Shown here one piece after another: positions 48,387-57,433 of a DNA stretch of 64,000 nucleotides (its first letter is position 1; every line of letters starts with the position of its first letter). The stretch is from Parabacteroides sp. PFB2-10 (GTDB lineage: Bacteria; Bacteroidota; Bacteroidia; Bacteroidales; Tannerellaceae), in assembly GCF_029893085.1 (NCBI RefSeq), contig NZ_JARXWI010000003.1, positions 62,001 to 126,000 on the forward strand. Reading direction: 5' to 3'. The translations under genes were made by a program, and so were the position numbers. The notes beneath the pieces are model-generated. The model had not been told where the DNA came from and ran no database searches. It saw only the letters and a list, made by a program, of their open reading frames with translations.

Positions 48387-49046
48387 ATGTTGTTGAAAGA
48401 TTTCATAACAAAAGATATTCCCGTGTTAAAAAAGTCTGATAGCGCAGCCTATGCCCTTGCCTTGATGGACGACTGGAAAGTCAGGCAATTGCCGTTACTC
48501 GAAGGAAATATCTACCAAACGTTGATTTCTGAAAAGGATCTGTTGACTATATCTGATAGTAAAGAGGAGATAGGAGACCCTGTTTTGTTTGCTCCGGCCA
48601 TAGAAGAGAACGGGAATATATATACCGCTTTGGCGCTAATGGGGCGCTATGGTTTGTGTGTGTTGCCGGTCGTAAGCAACGAAGGCGTTTACCTGGGGGT
48701 GATTACCCGCGATAAATTAGTAGACGCCATGGCCGAATTAAGCGGCGCCCACGTATCGGGCAGTGTGATCACACTGGAATTACTCCCACAGGATTATGTA
48801 CTTTCGGACATGGCGCGCATCGTGGAGTCCAACAACGCGCATATCATCAACCTCTTATCGACAACCGACCCCAATACCGGCCGTATGCTGATCACGATCA
48901 AGATCGACCTGGACGATGCCTCCCCTGTTATCCGCAGTTTCGAACGCTTCAATTATACCATTCTCTATCACTTTATGGAACAAGGTATGGTGGATGATAT
49001 ATTGCAGAAGCGGATGAACGAATTGCTTTACTATATGAATATGTAA
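48387..49046 (+). CDS. CBS-domain protein
   Basis: This 219-residue cytosolic protein has two CBS modules at about residues 1-60 and 70-125 ([16 protein letters not shown], and a [16 protein letters not shown] stretch) and an ACT-like C-terminal domain (about 135-215; [18 protein letters not shown]). CBS pairs bind adenosyl ligands and regulate. Genomic pairing with nadK is common in Bacteroidales. The nadK gene starts 24 bases downstream. Confidence 0.85.
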   Translation: MLLKDFITKDIPVLKKSDSAAYALALMDDWKVRQLPLLEGNIYQTLISEKDLLTISDSKEEIGDPVLFAPAIEENGNIYTALALMGRYGLCVLPVVSNEGVYLGVITRDKLVDAMAELSGAHVSGSVITLELLPQDYVLSDMARIVESNNAHIINLLSTTDPNTGRMLITIKIDLDDASPVIRSFERFNYTILYHFMEQGMVDDILQKRMNELLYYMNM

Positions 49047-49069
49047 AACCCCTCAAACTCCGAAATACC

Positions 49070-49951
49070 ATGATGAAAGTAGGGATCTTTGGTAGTCATT
49101 ATCTACATGAAAAGCAAAGCCTCATAAAGCGTCTGTTTGAGAAGTTGCGCCAATTGGAAGCAAAAGTCTATGTCGACGAGAGCTTTTTTCTGTTTCTTAC
49201 CGGAGAAATACGCTTCACCCCTTCCATTGCCGGGCTTTTACCCGAGGAGGGATCGCTGGATCTGGACGTGGCTCTTAGCATCGGTGGCGACGGAACCTTC
49301 CTGCATACGGCGGCGCGCATCCATTCACAAAACATCCCTATCCTGGGAATCAACACAGGTCGCCTCGGCTTTCTGGCCGACATCGCGGGAAACGATGTAG
49401 AAGATACCCTGGATGAGCTGTTCAAGAATTACTACCGCATTGAAGAACGTACGCTTCTTCAGCTGGTGACCGAGGAAGAGCTTGCTGCCGGCTTCCATTT
49501 CGCCCTGAATGAAGTGGCTATCTTAAAGCGCGACACCTCTTCCATGATTACCATTCATGCCACCCTGAATGACGACTTTCTTGCTTCTTACCAGGCGGAT
49601 GGATTGGTGGTGGCCACCCCGACCGGCTCGACAGCCTACTCCATGAGTGTGAACGGCCCAATTATTGTGCCGCAAAGCAATAGCTTTGTGCTTAGCCCCG
49701 TGGCTCCTCATTCCCTGAATATGCGCCCGTTGGTTATACCGGACTCTACGGTGATCGGCCTGACGGTCGAAAGCCGCAGCGACAGTTTTCTCGTCGCCTT
49801 AGACGGACGTTCGGAAGTGTTTCCTGCCGGTGCCTCGTTTCGGATTGTCAAAGCGGATTATACCACCAAGATTGTTAAGCGCTACAACCACACTTTCTAC
49901 CAGACTTTGCGCGAAAAGCTTATGTGGGGAGCCGACTCACGGAACAAATAG
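49070..49951 (+). CDS. nadK: NAD kinase
   Basis: This 293-residue enzyme phosphorylates NAD to NADP. The GGDGT motif (SIGGDGTFLHTAA, about residue 72), LGINTGRLGFLAD, TPTGSTAYSMS and the C-terminal DGRSEVFPAG are intact. Two adjacent ATGs (49070 and 49073) can start it. A short part of its 3' end (49814-49850) reappears in diverged form beyond the GH2 gene (51895-51931). The GH2 gene begins 20 bases after its stop. Confidence 0.95.
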   Translation: MMKVGIFGSHYLHEKQSLIKRLFEKLRQLEAKVYVDESFFLFLTGEIRFTPSIAGLLPEEGSLDLDVALSIGGDGTFLHTAARIHSQNIPILGINTGRLGFLADIAGNDVEDTLDELFKNYYRIEERTLLQLVTEEELAAGFHFALNEVAILKRDTSSMITIHATLNDDFLASYQADGLVVATPTGSTAYSMSVNGPIIVPQSNSFVLSPVAPHSLNMRPLVIPDSTVIGLTVESRSDSFLVALDGRSEVFPAGASFRIVKADYTTKIVKRYNHTFYQTLREKLMWGADSRNK

Positions 49952-49971
49952 TTTTTCTTAAATTAAATAAC

Positions 49972-51783
49972 ATGAAACGAAGAGTATTGATTTGTACCGC
50001 ACTGGTTCTTTCGATGGCTGTGCAGGCTCAATGGAAACCCGTTGGTGATAAGATAAAAACCGATTGGGCTGAAAAGGTAGATCCGCAGAACGTATTGCCT
50101 GAGTATCCACGTCCTTTGATAGAGCGCGCGGAGTGGCAAAACCTGAATGGATTATGGGAATATGCCATTCAGACGAAAGGAAAAACAGAACCCGCCTCTT
50201 TCGACGGGGAGATATTAGTGCCCTTTGCGGTAGAATCGTCGCTGTCGGGTGTGCAGAAAGAGGTAGGCGAGAAGAATGAACTTTGGTATAAACGTGAATT
50301 TACGGTTCCTTCCGGTTGGAAGAATAAAAATATCCTCTTGCATTTCGGCGCTGTCGACTGGATGGCGGATGTCTTTGTAAACGACATCCTGATCGGTTCG
50401 CATCAGGGAGGCTTTACGCCGTTTTCATTCGATATCACTCCCTATTTAGGTGGTAAAACAAAACATAAACTGGTGGTTCGCGTATGGGATCCCAGCGATA
50501 AAGGCTATCAACCCCGCGGCAAACAGGTGGCAAACCCCAATGGTATCTGGTATACGCCGGTGACGGGTATCTGGCAAACTGTTTGGTTGGAACCGGTAGC
50601 GGCCGATCATATCACCTTCATCAAAGCCATCCCCGATATCGACACCAACACCTTGTCGGTTACGGTCGATGCCTCTTCTTGTAATCCGGCTCAGATTATC
50701 GAAGTGCAGTTGTTGGAAAAAGGCCGGGTGCTTGCTTCCGCTCGGGGACTTGCCGGAAAAGAATTGCGCCTGGGGGTTGAGAACCCAACCTTGTGGGATA
50801 CCGAAAACCCTTACCTCTATGACATGAAGGTGTCGCTGATAAAAAATGGAAAAGTGGCGGATCAGGTGAAGTCCTATACCGCTTTCCGTAAGATATCCGT
50901 CAAGCCCGACGCGAACGGTATTATGCGTATGCAGTTGAACAATAAGAACCTCTTCCACTATGGTCCGCTCGATCAGGGATGGTGGCCTGATGGCCTTTAC
51001 ACGGCGCCAACCGAGGAAGCCTTACTTTTCGATATCGTGAAAACCAAAGAATGGGGCTTTAATATGATCCGTAAGCATGTGAAGGTGGAACCGGCTCGCT
51101 GGTATTATCATTGTGACCGTCTGGGTATGTTGGTTTGGCAGGATATGCCCAGTGGCGATATGGGCAATCAGTGGCAGGCACATGTCTATAACGGCGGAAC
51201 AGACAAAAAACGTTCGGCTGCATCCGTTGCCAACTTCTACCAGGAATGGAAAGAGATCATGGATCTTTGCATCTCGAACCCCTCTGTCGTGATCTGGGTG
51301 CCGTTCAATGAAGCCTGGGGGCAGTTCGATACCGAGAAGGTGGCCGAATGGACAGCCGCTTATGATCCTTCCCGCCTGGTGAATCCGGCAAGCGGTGGTA
51401 ACCACCGTGCTTGTGGGGATATCCTCGACCTGCATAACTACCCCGGCCCGCGTATGTTCCTTTCCGACCCGATGCGTGTGAATGTGTTGGGCGAATACGG
51501 CGGAATCGGTTTGCCTTTGGAGGGACATCTATGGCAGCCCGACCGCAACTGGGGGTATATCCAGTTTAAGAACAGCAGTGAGGTAACGGCGGAATATGTC
51601 AAATATGCCCGCGAACTGAAAGAAATGATCCAAAGAGGTTTCTCCGCAGCCGTATATACGCAGACCACCGATGTAGAGATAGAGGTGAATGGCCTGATGA
51701 CCTACGACCGCAAAGTGATGAAGATCGACGAGGCGCAGGTAAAACGCATCAACCAGGAGGTGATAAAGGCTTTGCCACAATAA
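49972..51783 (+). CDS. Exported GH2 family glycoside hydrolase
   Basis: This 603-residue protein has a signal peptide (after MAVQAQ), GH2 sugar-binding and Ig-like domains (about residues 35-300) and a TIM barrel with the acid/base Glu in PFNEAWGQFDTEK (about residue 446) and nucleophile Glu in LGEYGGIG (about 507). GH2 members include beta-galactosidases, beta-glucuronidases and beta-mannosidases; specificity cannot be told here. The start ATG at 49972 is preferred over an in-frame 49924 site inside nadK. The gene is followed by a strong terminator. Confidence 0.92.
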   Translation: MKRRVLICTALVLSMAVQAQWKPVGDKIKTDWAEKVDPQNVLPEYPRPLIERAEWQNLNGLWEYAIQTKGKTEPASFDGEILVPFAVESSLSGVQKEVGEKNELWYKREFTVPSGWKNKNILLHFGAVDWMADVFVNDILIGSHQGGFTPFSFDITPYLGGKTKHKLVVRVWDPSDKGYQPRGKQVANPNGIWYTPVTGIWQTVWLEPVAADHITFIKAIPDIDTNTLSVTVDASSCNPAQIIEVQLLEKGRVLASARGLAGKELRLGVENPTLWDTENPYLYDMKVSLIKNGKVADQVKSYTAFRKISVKPDANGIMRMQLNNKNLFHYGPLDQGWWPDGLYTAPTEEALLFDIVKTKEWGFNMIRKHVKVEPARWYYHCDRLGMLVWQDMPSGDMGNQWQAHVYNGGTDKKRSAASVANFYQEWKEIMDLCISNPSVVIWVPFNEAWGQFDTEKVAEWTAAYDPSRLVNPASGGNHRACGDILDLHNYPGPRMFLSDPMRVNVLGEYGGIGLPLEGHLWQPDRNWGYIQFKNSSEVTAEYVKYARELKEMIQRGFSAAVYTQTTDVEIEVNGLMTYDRKVMKIDEAQVKRINQEVIKALPQ

Positions 51784-51810
51784 CGCTTTTTATTGATCAT
51801 TCTATAATAT

Positions 51811-51845
51811 AAGCCCCGGAAATGCAAACGCTATTTCCGGGGCTT
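51811..51845. terminator. Terminator after GH2
   Basis: AAGCCCCGGAAAT (51811-51823) pairs perfectly with ATTTCCGGGGCTT (51833-51845), a 13-bp stem with a 9-base loop, followed by a T-run on the plus strand. Confidence 0.9.
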
Positions 51846-51894
51846 GTTTTTTCTTGATTTGTTTCCATACCCTATCCCCCTGTATGCAAAAACC

Positions 51895-51954
51895 GAAGTG
51901 TTTCCCGCCGGCACTTCGTTCCGGATTGTCATACTGAAGGAAAGACATATATAA
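51895..51954 (+). pseudogene. Short relic of a nadK 3' coding end
   Basis: Bases 51895-51931 match nadK 49814-49850 at 32 of 37 positions. All five differences are transitions and four of them leave the residue unchanged. The frame reads EVFPAGTSFRIV versus EVFPAGASFRIV in nadK, then diverges (ILKERHI) to a TAA at 51952. Neither flank continues the match. It may be a recombination or insertion footprint from a related nadK. Confidence 0.6.
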
Positions 51955-51984
51955 ATCTTTGGTTTCTTTATTTTGTGTTTCAAT

Positions 51985-52130
51985 CTCCAATTTGCATTTT
52001 GTCAAAATCGCGGGAGATTTTTTCCAAAATCCCGGGACTTTGGAGACAAACTCCCGGGAGAAACATTTTTTAACGTATCATTTTGTAAAGTAAAATGGCC
52101 TTTTTGCTTACACTTTGCTTTTTCGCATCA
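51985..52130 (+). repeat. Structured intergenic repeat, copy 3 (diverged)
   Basis: The 45-bp core (52034-52078) matches copies 1 and 2 at 44 of 45 positions, including CTCCCGGGAG. The hairpin downstream (TTGTAAAGTAAAATGG, then TTTTTGCTTACA) is degenerate, and the terminal inverted repeats are not recognisable. It lies between the nadK relic and the hypD promoter. Confidence 0.75.
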
Positions 52131-52172
52131 ACGGGTTAAATTATATACTAAACATAAAAAACAATAAAAACG

Positions 52173-52203
52173 CTTGTCTATTCCGTGAAAGTGTTTATGT
52201 TTG
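52173..52203 (+). promoter_or_regulatory. Promoter of the hypD operon
   Basis: CTTG (52173-52176), 19 bases, then TATGTTTG (52196-52203) gives a near-consensus Bacteroidota promoter. Transcription would begin near 52210, leaving a leader of about 150 bases. Confidence 0.7.
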
Positions 52204-52262
52204 CAAAGACTAACAATATGCATCTTTATGCTGATAAAAGGATATAGAAAACTTTTTAACTG

Positions 52263-52320
52263 CCTGATGTTTTATCTCTAATCAGGTTTCCTCTCCTTTG
52301 CCCCATTTTAACTGCGGGGC
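52263..52320 (+). promoter_or_regulatory. Structured 5' leader of hypD
   Basis: Two hairpins lie in the leader: CCTGAT/ATCAGG (52263-52268 and 52281-52286) and GCCCC/GGGGC (52300-52304 and 52316-52320). The second is followed by a TTATATCATTTTC stretch, a weak terminator-like pattern. A regulatory role is inference. Confidence 0.4.
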
Positions 52321-52362
52321 TTATATCATTTTCTATTATTCATTCTTTTATTTTAAGTTACC

Positions 52363-54747
52363 ATGCATACGTCTGAAATGGCCGGTATGAATGAACGTAT
52401 CAGCCGATTACGCAAACAAACATTCGAAACACAACCGTCTCTTTCGATTGAAAGAGCTCTTATAGAAACACGTTTTTACAAAGAAAACGAGGGCAAATAC
52501 CCCATCCCTGTCTTACGCGCGCTAAACTTTCTCGAAATCTGTAAACAAAAAACGATCTACATTGGTGACGACGAACTGATTGTTGGAGAGCGGGGACCGG
52601 CTCCTAAAGCGGTACCTACTTTCCCGGAGCTCACCTGTCACAGTGTGGAAGATCTGCAAATCCTCAACAGCCGTGAACTGCAACGGTACACCATCAGTCA
52701 GGAGGATATCGACACCTATGCCCGTGAAGTGATTCCTTACTGGAAAGGACGTACCCAACGGGAACGCATCTTCAACCATGTGCCGGAAGAATGGCGCAAG
52801 GCTTACGAGAACGGTATGTTCACGGAGTTTATGGAACAACGGGCACCGGGACACACTTCATTGGATAAGAAGGTGTACCAATATGGCCTGCTCGACCTGA
52901 AGGAACGCATTGCTGGCGAACTGAAAAGACTTGATTTCCAAAATGATCCGGAGGCTACCGACCGTCAGGAGGAGTTGACCGCTATGTCAATCTCCTGTGA
53001 TGCGGCAATTATCTTTGCCGAGCGGCATGCCGACCTGGCTGAACAGATGGCTACTGAGGAGAAGAATCCTCAGCGGGCTGCCGAATTACGGAAAATAGCG
53101 GAAGTATGTCGCTGGGTTCCGGCTCATGCGCCCCGCACCTATTGGGAAGCTATCCAGATGTATTGGTTTGTACACCTGGGCACCATTACGGAACTGAACG
53201 GATGGGATGCCATGAACCCGGGGCATTTCGATCAGCACCTGGCGCCTTTCTACGAAAAAGAGGTGGCCGAAGGTTCCCTGACCCGCGATGAAGCCAAAGA
53301 ACTGATGTCGTGCTTCTTTGTCAAGGTGAATAACCATACGGCTCCGCCCAAGGTAGGTATCACCGCCAAAGAAAGTGGCACATACAACGACTTCACCAAC
53401 CTCAACATCGGAGGCATCCGTGCCGACGGCCGCGATGGGGTCAGCGAGGTTTCCTATATTATGCTCGAAGTGGTGGAAGAACTGCATATCCTGCAACCGG
53501 GTAGCTCTATCCACATCAGCGCGCGTACGCCCGATCGGTTCCTGAAGGCCGGTTGCAACGTGATACGGAAAGGACATGGTTACCCTTCGGTGTTCAATCC
53601 CGATGTCTATGTACAGGAGCTCGTACGACAGGGGAAAACCCTGGAAGATGCCCGTGAGGGAGGATGCAGCGGATGTATCGAGGTAGGCGCCTTCGGAAAA
53701 GAGGCATACGTATTGACCGGCTACCTGAATGTACCCAAAATATTAGAGGTAACGCTTCATAACGGCGTAGATCCCGTCTCCGGCGAAAAGCTGGGTATAG
53801 AGACCGGCGATCCGACCTCATTCCGTAGTTATGACGAACTATACGCGGCATTCCTATTGCAGCTCAACTATTTTGTGGACATGAAAGTCCGTGTTAGCAA
53901 TTATATCGACCGGATGTTTGCCAAATATGCCCCGGCTCCTTTCCTCTCGCTTTTCATCGACGATTGCATTGCCAAAGGGAAAGACTACTACAATGCCGGA
54001 GCACGCTACAATACGACCTATATCCAATGCACCGGACTAGGCACGATTACCGACAGCCTGAGCAGCATCAAGAAGCATATTTTCGAAGACAAGCGATTCT
54101 CCATGCAAGAGATGTTGTATGCGATCGATAGCAATTTTGAAGATATGGAACCGATGCGTCAGACGATCCTCAACCGCACGCCGTTCTTTGGCAACAACGA
54201 TCCGTATGCCGATGAGATTGCGGTGCAGGTGTATAACGACCTCTATGACGCGATCGAAGGACGCCCCAACACCAAAGGGGAATGTTTCCATTTGAATATG
54301 CTTTCGACCACTTGCCATGTCTATTTCGGCAAGGTGATGAATGCTACGCCAAACGGACGCATGGCCCACAGAGCCATCTCCGACGGCACATCGCCTTCGC
54401 ACGGAGCAGACCGCAATGGGCCTTCGGCGGTGATTCAGTCGCTGGGCAAGCTCGATCAGGCAAAAAGCGGTGGAACGCTACTCAATCAACGCTTCCTGCC
54501 CAGCCTGTTGAAGAAAGAGGAAGATATCAATAAATTAGCCTCTCTCATCCGAAGCTACTTCGCATTGGGAGGACATCATATCCAATTCAATATTGTTGAC
54601 ACCAAAACGCTGCTCGACGCGCAGAAACGTCCGGAAGAGTATCGCGATCTATTGGTACGCGTGGCCGGTTACAGCGACTACTTCAACGATATGAATGCAG
54701 ACCTGCAGGCAGATGTGATCATGCGGACCGAACAGGAAGAGCTTTGA
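52363..54747 (+). CDS. hypD: HypD-type trans-4-hydroxy-L-proline dehydratase (glycyl radical enzyme)
   Basis: This 794-residue glycyl radical enzyme would convert trans-4-hydroxy-L-proline to pyrroline-5-carboxylate. Catalytic Cys438 and Glu440 lie in GGCSGCIEVGAFG. The radical Gly769 is in RVAGYSDYF near the C-terminus. WDAMNPGHFDQHL, TYNDFTNLN and RAPGHTSLD resemble substrate-binding segments of HypD. The following KEAYVLTGYLNVPKILE also favours HypD over PFL, choline or glycerol enzymes. Its activase follows with a one-base overlap. I see no proC (P5C reductase) in the window. Strictly, substrate assignment is by resemblance to HypD. Confidence 0.85.
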   Translation: MHTSEMAGMNERISRLRKQTFETQPSLSIERALIETRFYKENEGKYPIPVLRALNFLEICKQKTIYIGDDELIVGERGPAPKAVPTFPELTCHSVEDLQILNSRELQRYTISQEDIDTYAREVIPYWKGRTQRERIFNHVPEEWRKAYENGMFTEFMEQRAPGHTSLDKKVYQYGLLDLKERIAGELKRLDFQNDPEATDRQEELTAMSISCDAAIIFAERHADLAEQMATEEKNPQRAAELRKIAEVCRWVPAHAPRTYWEAIQMYWFVHLGTITELNGWDAMNPGHFDQHLAPFYEKEVAEGSLTRDEAKELMSCFFVKVNNHTAPPKVGITAKESGTYNDFTNLNIGGIRADGRDGVSEVSYIMLEVVEELHILQPGSSIHISARTPDRFLKAGCNVIRKGHGYPSVFNPDVYVQELVRQGKTLEDAREGGCSGCIEVGAFGKEAYVLTGYLNVPKILEVTLHNGVDPVSGEKLGIETGDPTSFRSYDELYAAFLLQLNYFVDMKVRVSNYIDRMFAKYAPAPFLSLFIDDCIAKGKDYYNAGARYNTTYIQCTGLGTITDSLSSIKKHIFEDKRFSMQEMLYAIDSNFEDMEPMRQTILNRTPFFGNNDPYADEIAVQVYNDLYDAIEGRPNTKGECFHLNMLSTTCHVYFGKVMNATPNGRMAHRAISDGTSPSHGADRNGPSAVIQSLGKLDQAKSGGTLLNQRFLPSLLKKEEDINKLASLIRSYFALGGHHIQFNIVDTKTLLDAQKRPEEYRDLLVRVAGYSDYFNDMNADLQADVIMRTEQEEL

Positions 54748-55658
54748 TGACAGCTACTATTTTCGATATTAAGCGCTACGCTATAAATGACGGGCCGGGC
54801 ATCCGAATTACACTCTTTTTCAAAGGATGCCCGCTCTCCTGTCTTTGGTGTCATAACCCGGAGGGGATCTCCCCCCGAAAAGAGAAACTGTACACCCGGA
54901 AGAAGTGTCTGGGTTGCCAACTCTGTGTGGAAAAATGCCCGGAGAACGCCTTGACCTTTACCTCTGAAGGCATACTGACCGATCCGGCCAAATGCACCGT
55001 TTGCGGTATCTGTGCCGACCACTGTCCCTCGCTGGCGATGCAGCTGTCCGGAGAAGAGTACACCATCGACCGGTTGATGCAGGAGATTGAGAAAGAGACA
55101 TTGGTGATGGATCGATCGGAAGGAGGTGTTACCTTCAGCGGAGGCGAACCCTTTATGCAACCGAAAGCGCTATTGGAGTTACTAAGAAGATGCGGAAAAC
55201 GGGGGATTCACCGCACAATCGACACGACACTCTTCGTAAAACCCGATATACTGCAAGAGGCCATTCCGGAGACCGACCTGTTTTTGGTCGACCTGAAACA
55301 AATGGATTCCTCCAAGCATCAGTATTTCTGCGGAACGTCCAACGAACGGATCCTGCAGAATATCCGTCTATTGGCCTCTTCGAAAGCCAAATACATCATA
55401 CGCATTCCGCTGATAGAAGGAGTGAATGCCGACAAGGAAAACATAGAAGAGACAGCCGCTTTTCTGGCCACCCTCAATCGAAAGCCGCAATATGTCGACC
55501 TCCTACCCTACCACGACATCGGCCGCAGCAAGCACGACAAACGCGGAAGCACCTACAATCCAACGAATATCAATATGCAAGCTCCTTCGGAAGAGAAGCT
55601 GGCACGCTGCCGGGAGCTATTCGAAAAACACGGGATCGCGGTTCATATTGGGGGATAA
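54747..55658 (+). CDS. Glycyl radical enzyme activase (HypD-activating protein)
   Basis: This 303-residue radical-SAM protein has the CX3CX2C cluster at Cys28, Cys32 and Cys35 (GCPLSCLWC). It also has an inserted ferredoxin-like region with two CxxC-type motifs (KCLGCQLCVEKCPE and KCTVCGICADHCPS), as usual for this activase type, and GGVTFSGGEP for SAM binding. It abstracts hydrogen from the glycine of HypD under anaerobic conditions. The start is the ATG at 54747, overlapping the hypD TGA by one base (TGATG). The TTG three bases upstream would add one residue. Confidence 0.92.
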   Translation: MTATIFDIKRYAINDGPGIRITLFFKGCPLSCLWCHNPEGISPRKEKLYTRKKCLGCQLCVEKCPENALTFTSEGILTDPAKCTVCGICADHCPSLAMQLSGEEYTIDRLMQEIEKETLVMDRSEGGVTFSGGEPFMQPKALLELLRRCGKRGIHRTIDTTLFVKPDILQEAIPETDLFLVDLKQMDSSKHQYFCGTSNERILQNIRLLASSKAKYIIRIPLIEGVNADKENIEETAAFLATLNRKPQYVDLLPYHDIGRSKHDKRGSTYNPTNINMQAPSEEKLARCRELFEKHGIAVHIGG

Positions 55659-55671
55659 CCAAATAAGTTTT

Positions 55672-55679
55672 TACCTTTG
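55672..55679 (+). promoter_or_regulatory. -7 box for the PQQ-type propeller gene
   Basis: TACCTTTG fits TAnnTTTG and ATTG lies 21 bases upstream (55647-55650), giving a plausible promoter pair. The ATG at 55706 follows 26 bases later. Confidence 0.55.
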
Positions 55680-55705
55680 AGACCCGAATCAAAGTCTGTT
55701 GGGTA

Positions 55706-57247
55706 ATGAAAAGAATATGTGTCGCATGGTGTTTTTTAGTGGTGTGCTGCCTGTTGTATGGGCAGGAAAACAAATCAACCGAACTACGTTATCCCGCGTT
55801 AACGAAACATTTGGTGATCGCTTCACCTGATAACCAGGGATTTCCGGTGACGATGTCCGGAGCCGTTCCTGTGGTTGTCAATACCTACCACACTTCCTCT
55901 CCGACCAAAGAGGTAAGCTATAGCTGCCTCGTCGACGGCAAACGGCTGGTCAACAACAAAAAGTTAACGCAAAAAAGCGACTGGAGTTGGAGCGATATAT
56001 TATACCTGACCAACCGTCCGTATGGCAAAACCATCACCATCCGGGTGAAAGCCACCTATAAAAACGGTGAAAAGATAGAAAAAGAGATGCGGTTCACCTA
56101 CAGCAACCGAAAACCACTCGTCCGCTTAGATAATGAATGGACAAACCTGCGAGGCGATGCCGGTCACGCGGGAATAAACGAAACCAACCTCACCCCGCCC
56201 CTGAAGATGGCTTGGACAAGCCATATCGGAGCTAATATATTTATGGTTTCACCTATTGTTTATCAACATAAAGTATTTATAGCCTCTACAGATAAAGAGC
56301 TGAAAGGAAAAGGATATATATACGCCTTAGACAGCCAGACAGGCAATTTACAATGGAAATACCAGGTTGAAAATGCGATCAGGAATACCATTGTAGCTGA
56401 GAGTGGGAATATCTATGCACAAACCACCCAGGGAAGCATTATAGCTATCAAAGCAAGCGACGGCAGCCTGAGTTGGGGAAGGCAGCTGCATGTGAACGGT
56501 TCAACTGCTTTGGTCGAAGGATTGGTTGCCGCGAATGGGATTGTCTATGCCGGCAGTGGTAAAGGGCTTTGCGCCTTAGATGCCCGGTCGGGAGATGTCA
56601 TCTGGGAAAACAATGCCTGGGAGCAGGGCGAAGGCTCCTACTCTACCCTTACGCTCGGGAAAGGAATATTGGTCAGTTCCTCCCAATCACAGGGGCTTTA
56701 TGGCAATGATGCAGAAACCGGTGAGTTGAGATGGCGCATCGACCGGCAGGAAGTGGCCGATCGAGGCTCTACGCCGGCGTTACACAAAGAATTGTTATAT
56801 CTCCTTTCCGGCCATTCTTTATTTATTATCCAACCGGAGACGGGTAATGTCATTGTACGCAAGGAATATCCTTTCAACCTAAACACCCTCTCTGCCCCAC
56901 TGATGACCGACAAATTGATTGTGTTTGGCTCAGCCACCGAAGGACTGATCGCGATCGACCGGGAAACGCTTGAAGTAGCGTGGAAAGTAATAACCGACCC
57001 GGCCCTTATACATACCTCCCATGTAGGCGATCCTTCATCCACCGTAGAGAGCAGTCCTGTTCTCTCCGGACATACGATCTACTTCGGCGCCTCCGACGGT
57101 TGCCTGTACGGAGTGAATGAAGAAAATGGCGAGGTAGTATGGAAGCATACTGCGGGAGCGCCACTCTTTGGTTCCGTAGCCGTTTCCGGCAATGCGCTTT
57201 TTGCCGTCGATTTCGGAGGGAATGTGTATGCTTTTATTGCGGAATAA
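55706..57247 (+). CDS. Exported PQQ-like beta-propeller repeat protein
   Basis: This 513-residue protein has a signal peptide (cleavage near LLYGQ) followed by an Ig-like domain (about residues 30-140). From about residue 165 come repeated PQQ-type propeller blades, each with a G-YALD--TG---W pattern (GYIYALDSQTGNLQWKY, GLCALDARSGDVIWE, GLYGNDAETGELRWR, CLYGVNEENGEVVWKH). No active-site motif is evident, so a binding or scaffold role is as likely as an enzymatic one. It stands alone between the hyp operon and the helicase gene. Confidence 0.8.
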   Translation: MKRICVAWCFLVVCCLLYGQENKSTELRYPALTKHLVIASPDNQGFPVTMSGAVPVVVNTYHTSSPTKEVSYSCLVDGKRLVNNKKLTQKSDWSWSDILYLTNRPYGKTITIRVKATYKNGEKIEKEMRFTYSNRKPLVRLDNEWTNLRGDAGHAGINETNLTPPLKMAWTSHIGANIFMVSPIVYQHKVFIASTDKELKGKGYIYALDSQTGNLQWKYQVENAIRNTIVAESGNIYAQTTQGSIIAIKASDGSLSWGRQLHVNGSTALVEGLVAANGIVYAGSGKGLCALDARSGDVIWENNAWEQGEGSYSTLTLGKGILVSSSQSQGLYGNDAETGELRWRIDRQEVADRGSTPALHKELLYLLSGHSLFIIQPETGNVIVRKEYPFNLNTLSAPLMTDKLIVFGSATEGLIAIDRETLEVAWKVITDPALIHTSHVGDPSSTVESSPVLSGHTIYFGASDGCLYGVNEENGEVVWKHTAGAPLFGSVAVSGNALFAVDFGGNVYAFIAE

Positions 57248-57402
57248 AAACCATCTCTATTGTTTCTCGGCAAGCAAATCTCTACACTTCGCCTCCTGAA
57301 GGCGTAAAACAATTTGCATAAACCGAAAGAGGAGGAAACTCTCCTAAAGATGGAATTTACATTTTTGTTCGCTTAAATGACATAAAATCGTTTCTTTGAC
57401 AC

Positions 57403-57410
57403 TATCTTTG
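57403..57410 (+). promoter_or_regulatory. -7 box for the DEAD-box helicase gene
   Basis: TATCTTTG matches TAnnTTTG exactly and lies 23 bases before the ATG at 57434. The -33 element is not distinct. Confidence 0.5.
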
Positions 57411-57433
57411 TAGGAAATTAGGCTATATACCGT

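Noticed and set aside
52363-54747. Reading the glycyl radical enzyme as pyruvate formate-lyase, choline lyase or glycerol dehydratase
   Set aside because: The active-site segment has GCSGCIEVGAFG with Cys and Glu as in HypD rather than the adjacent Cys-Cys pair of PFL, and other HypD-like segments agree.
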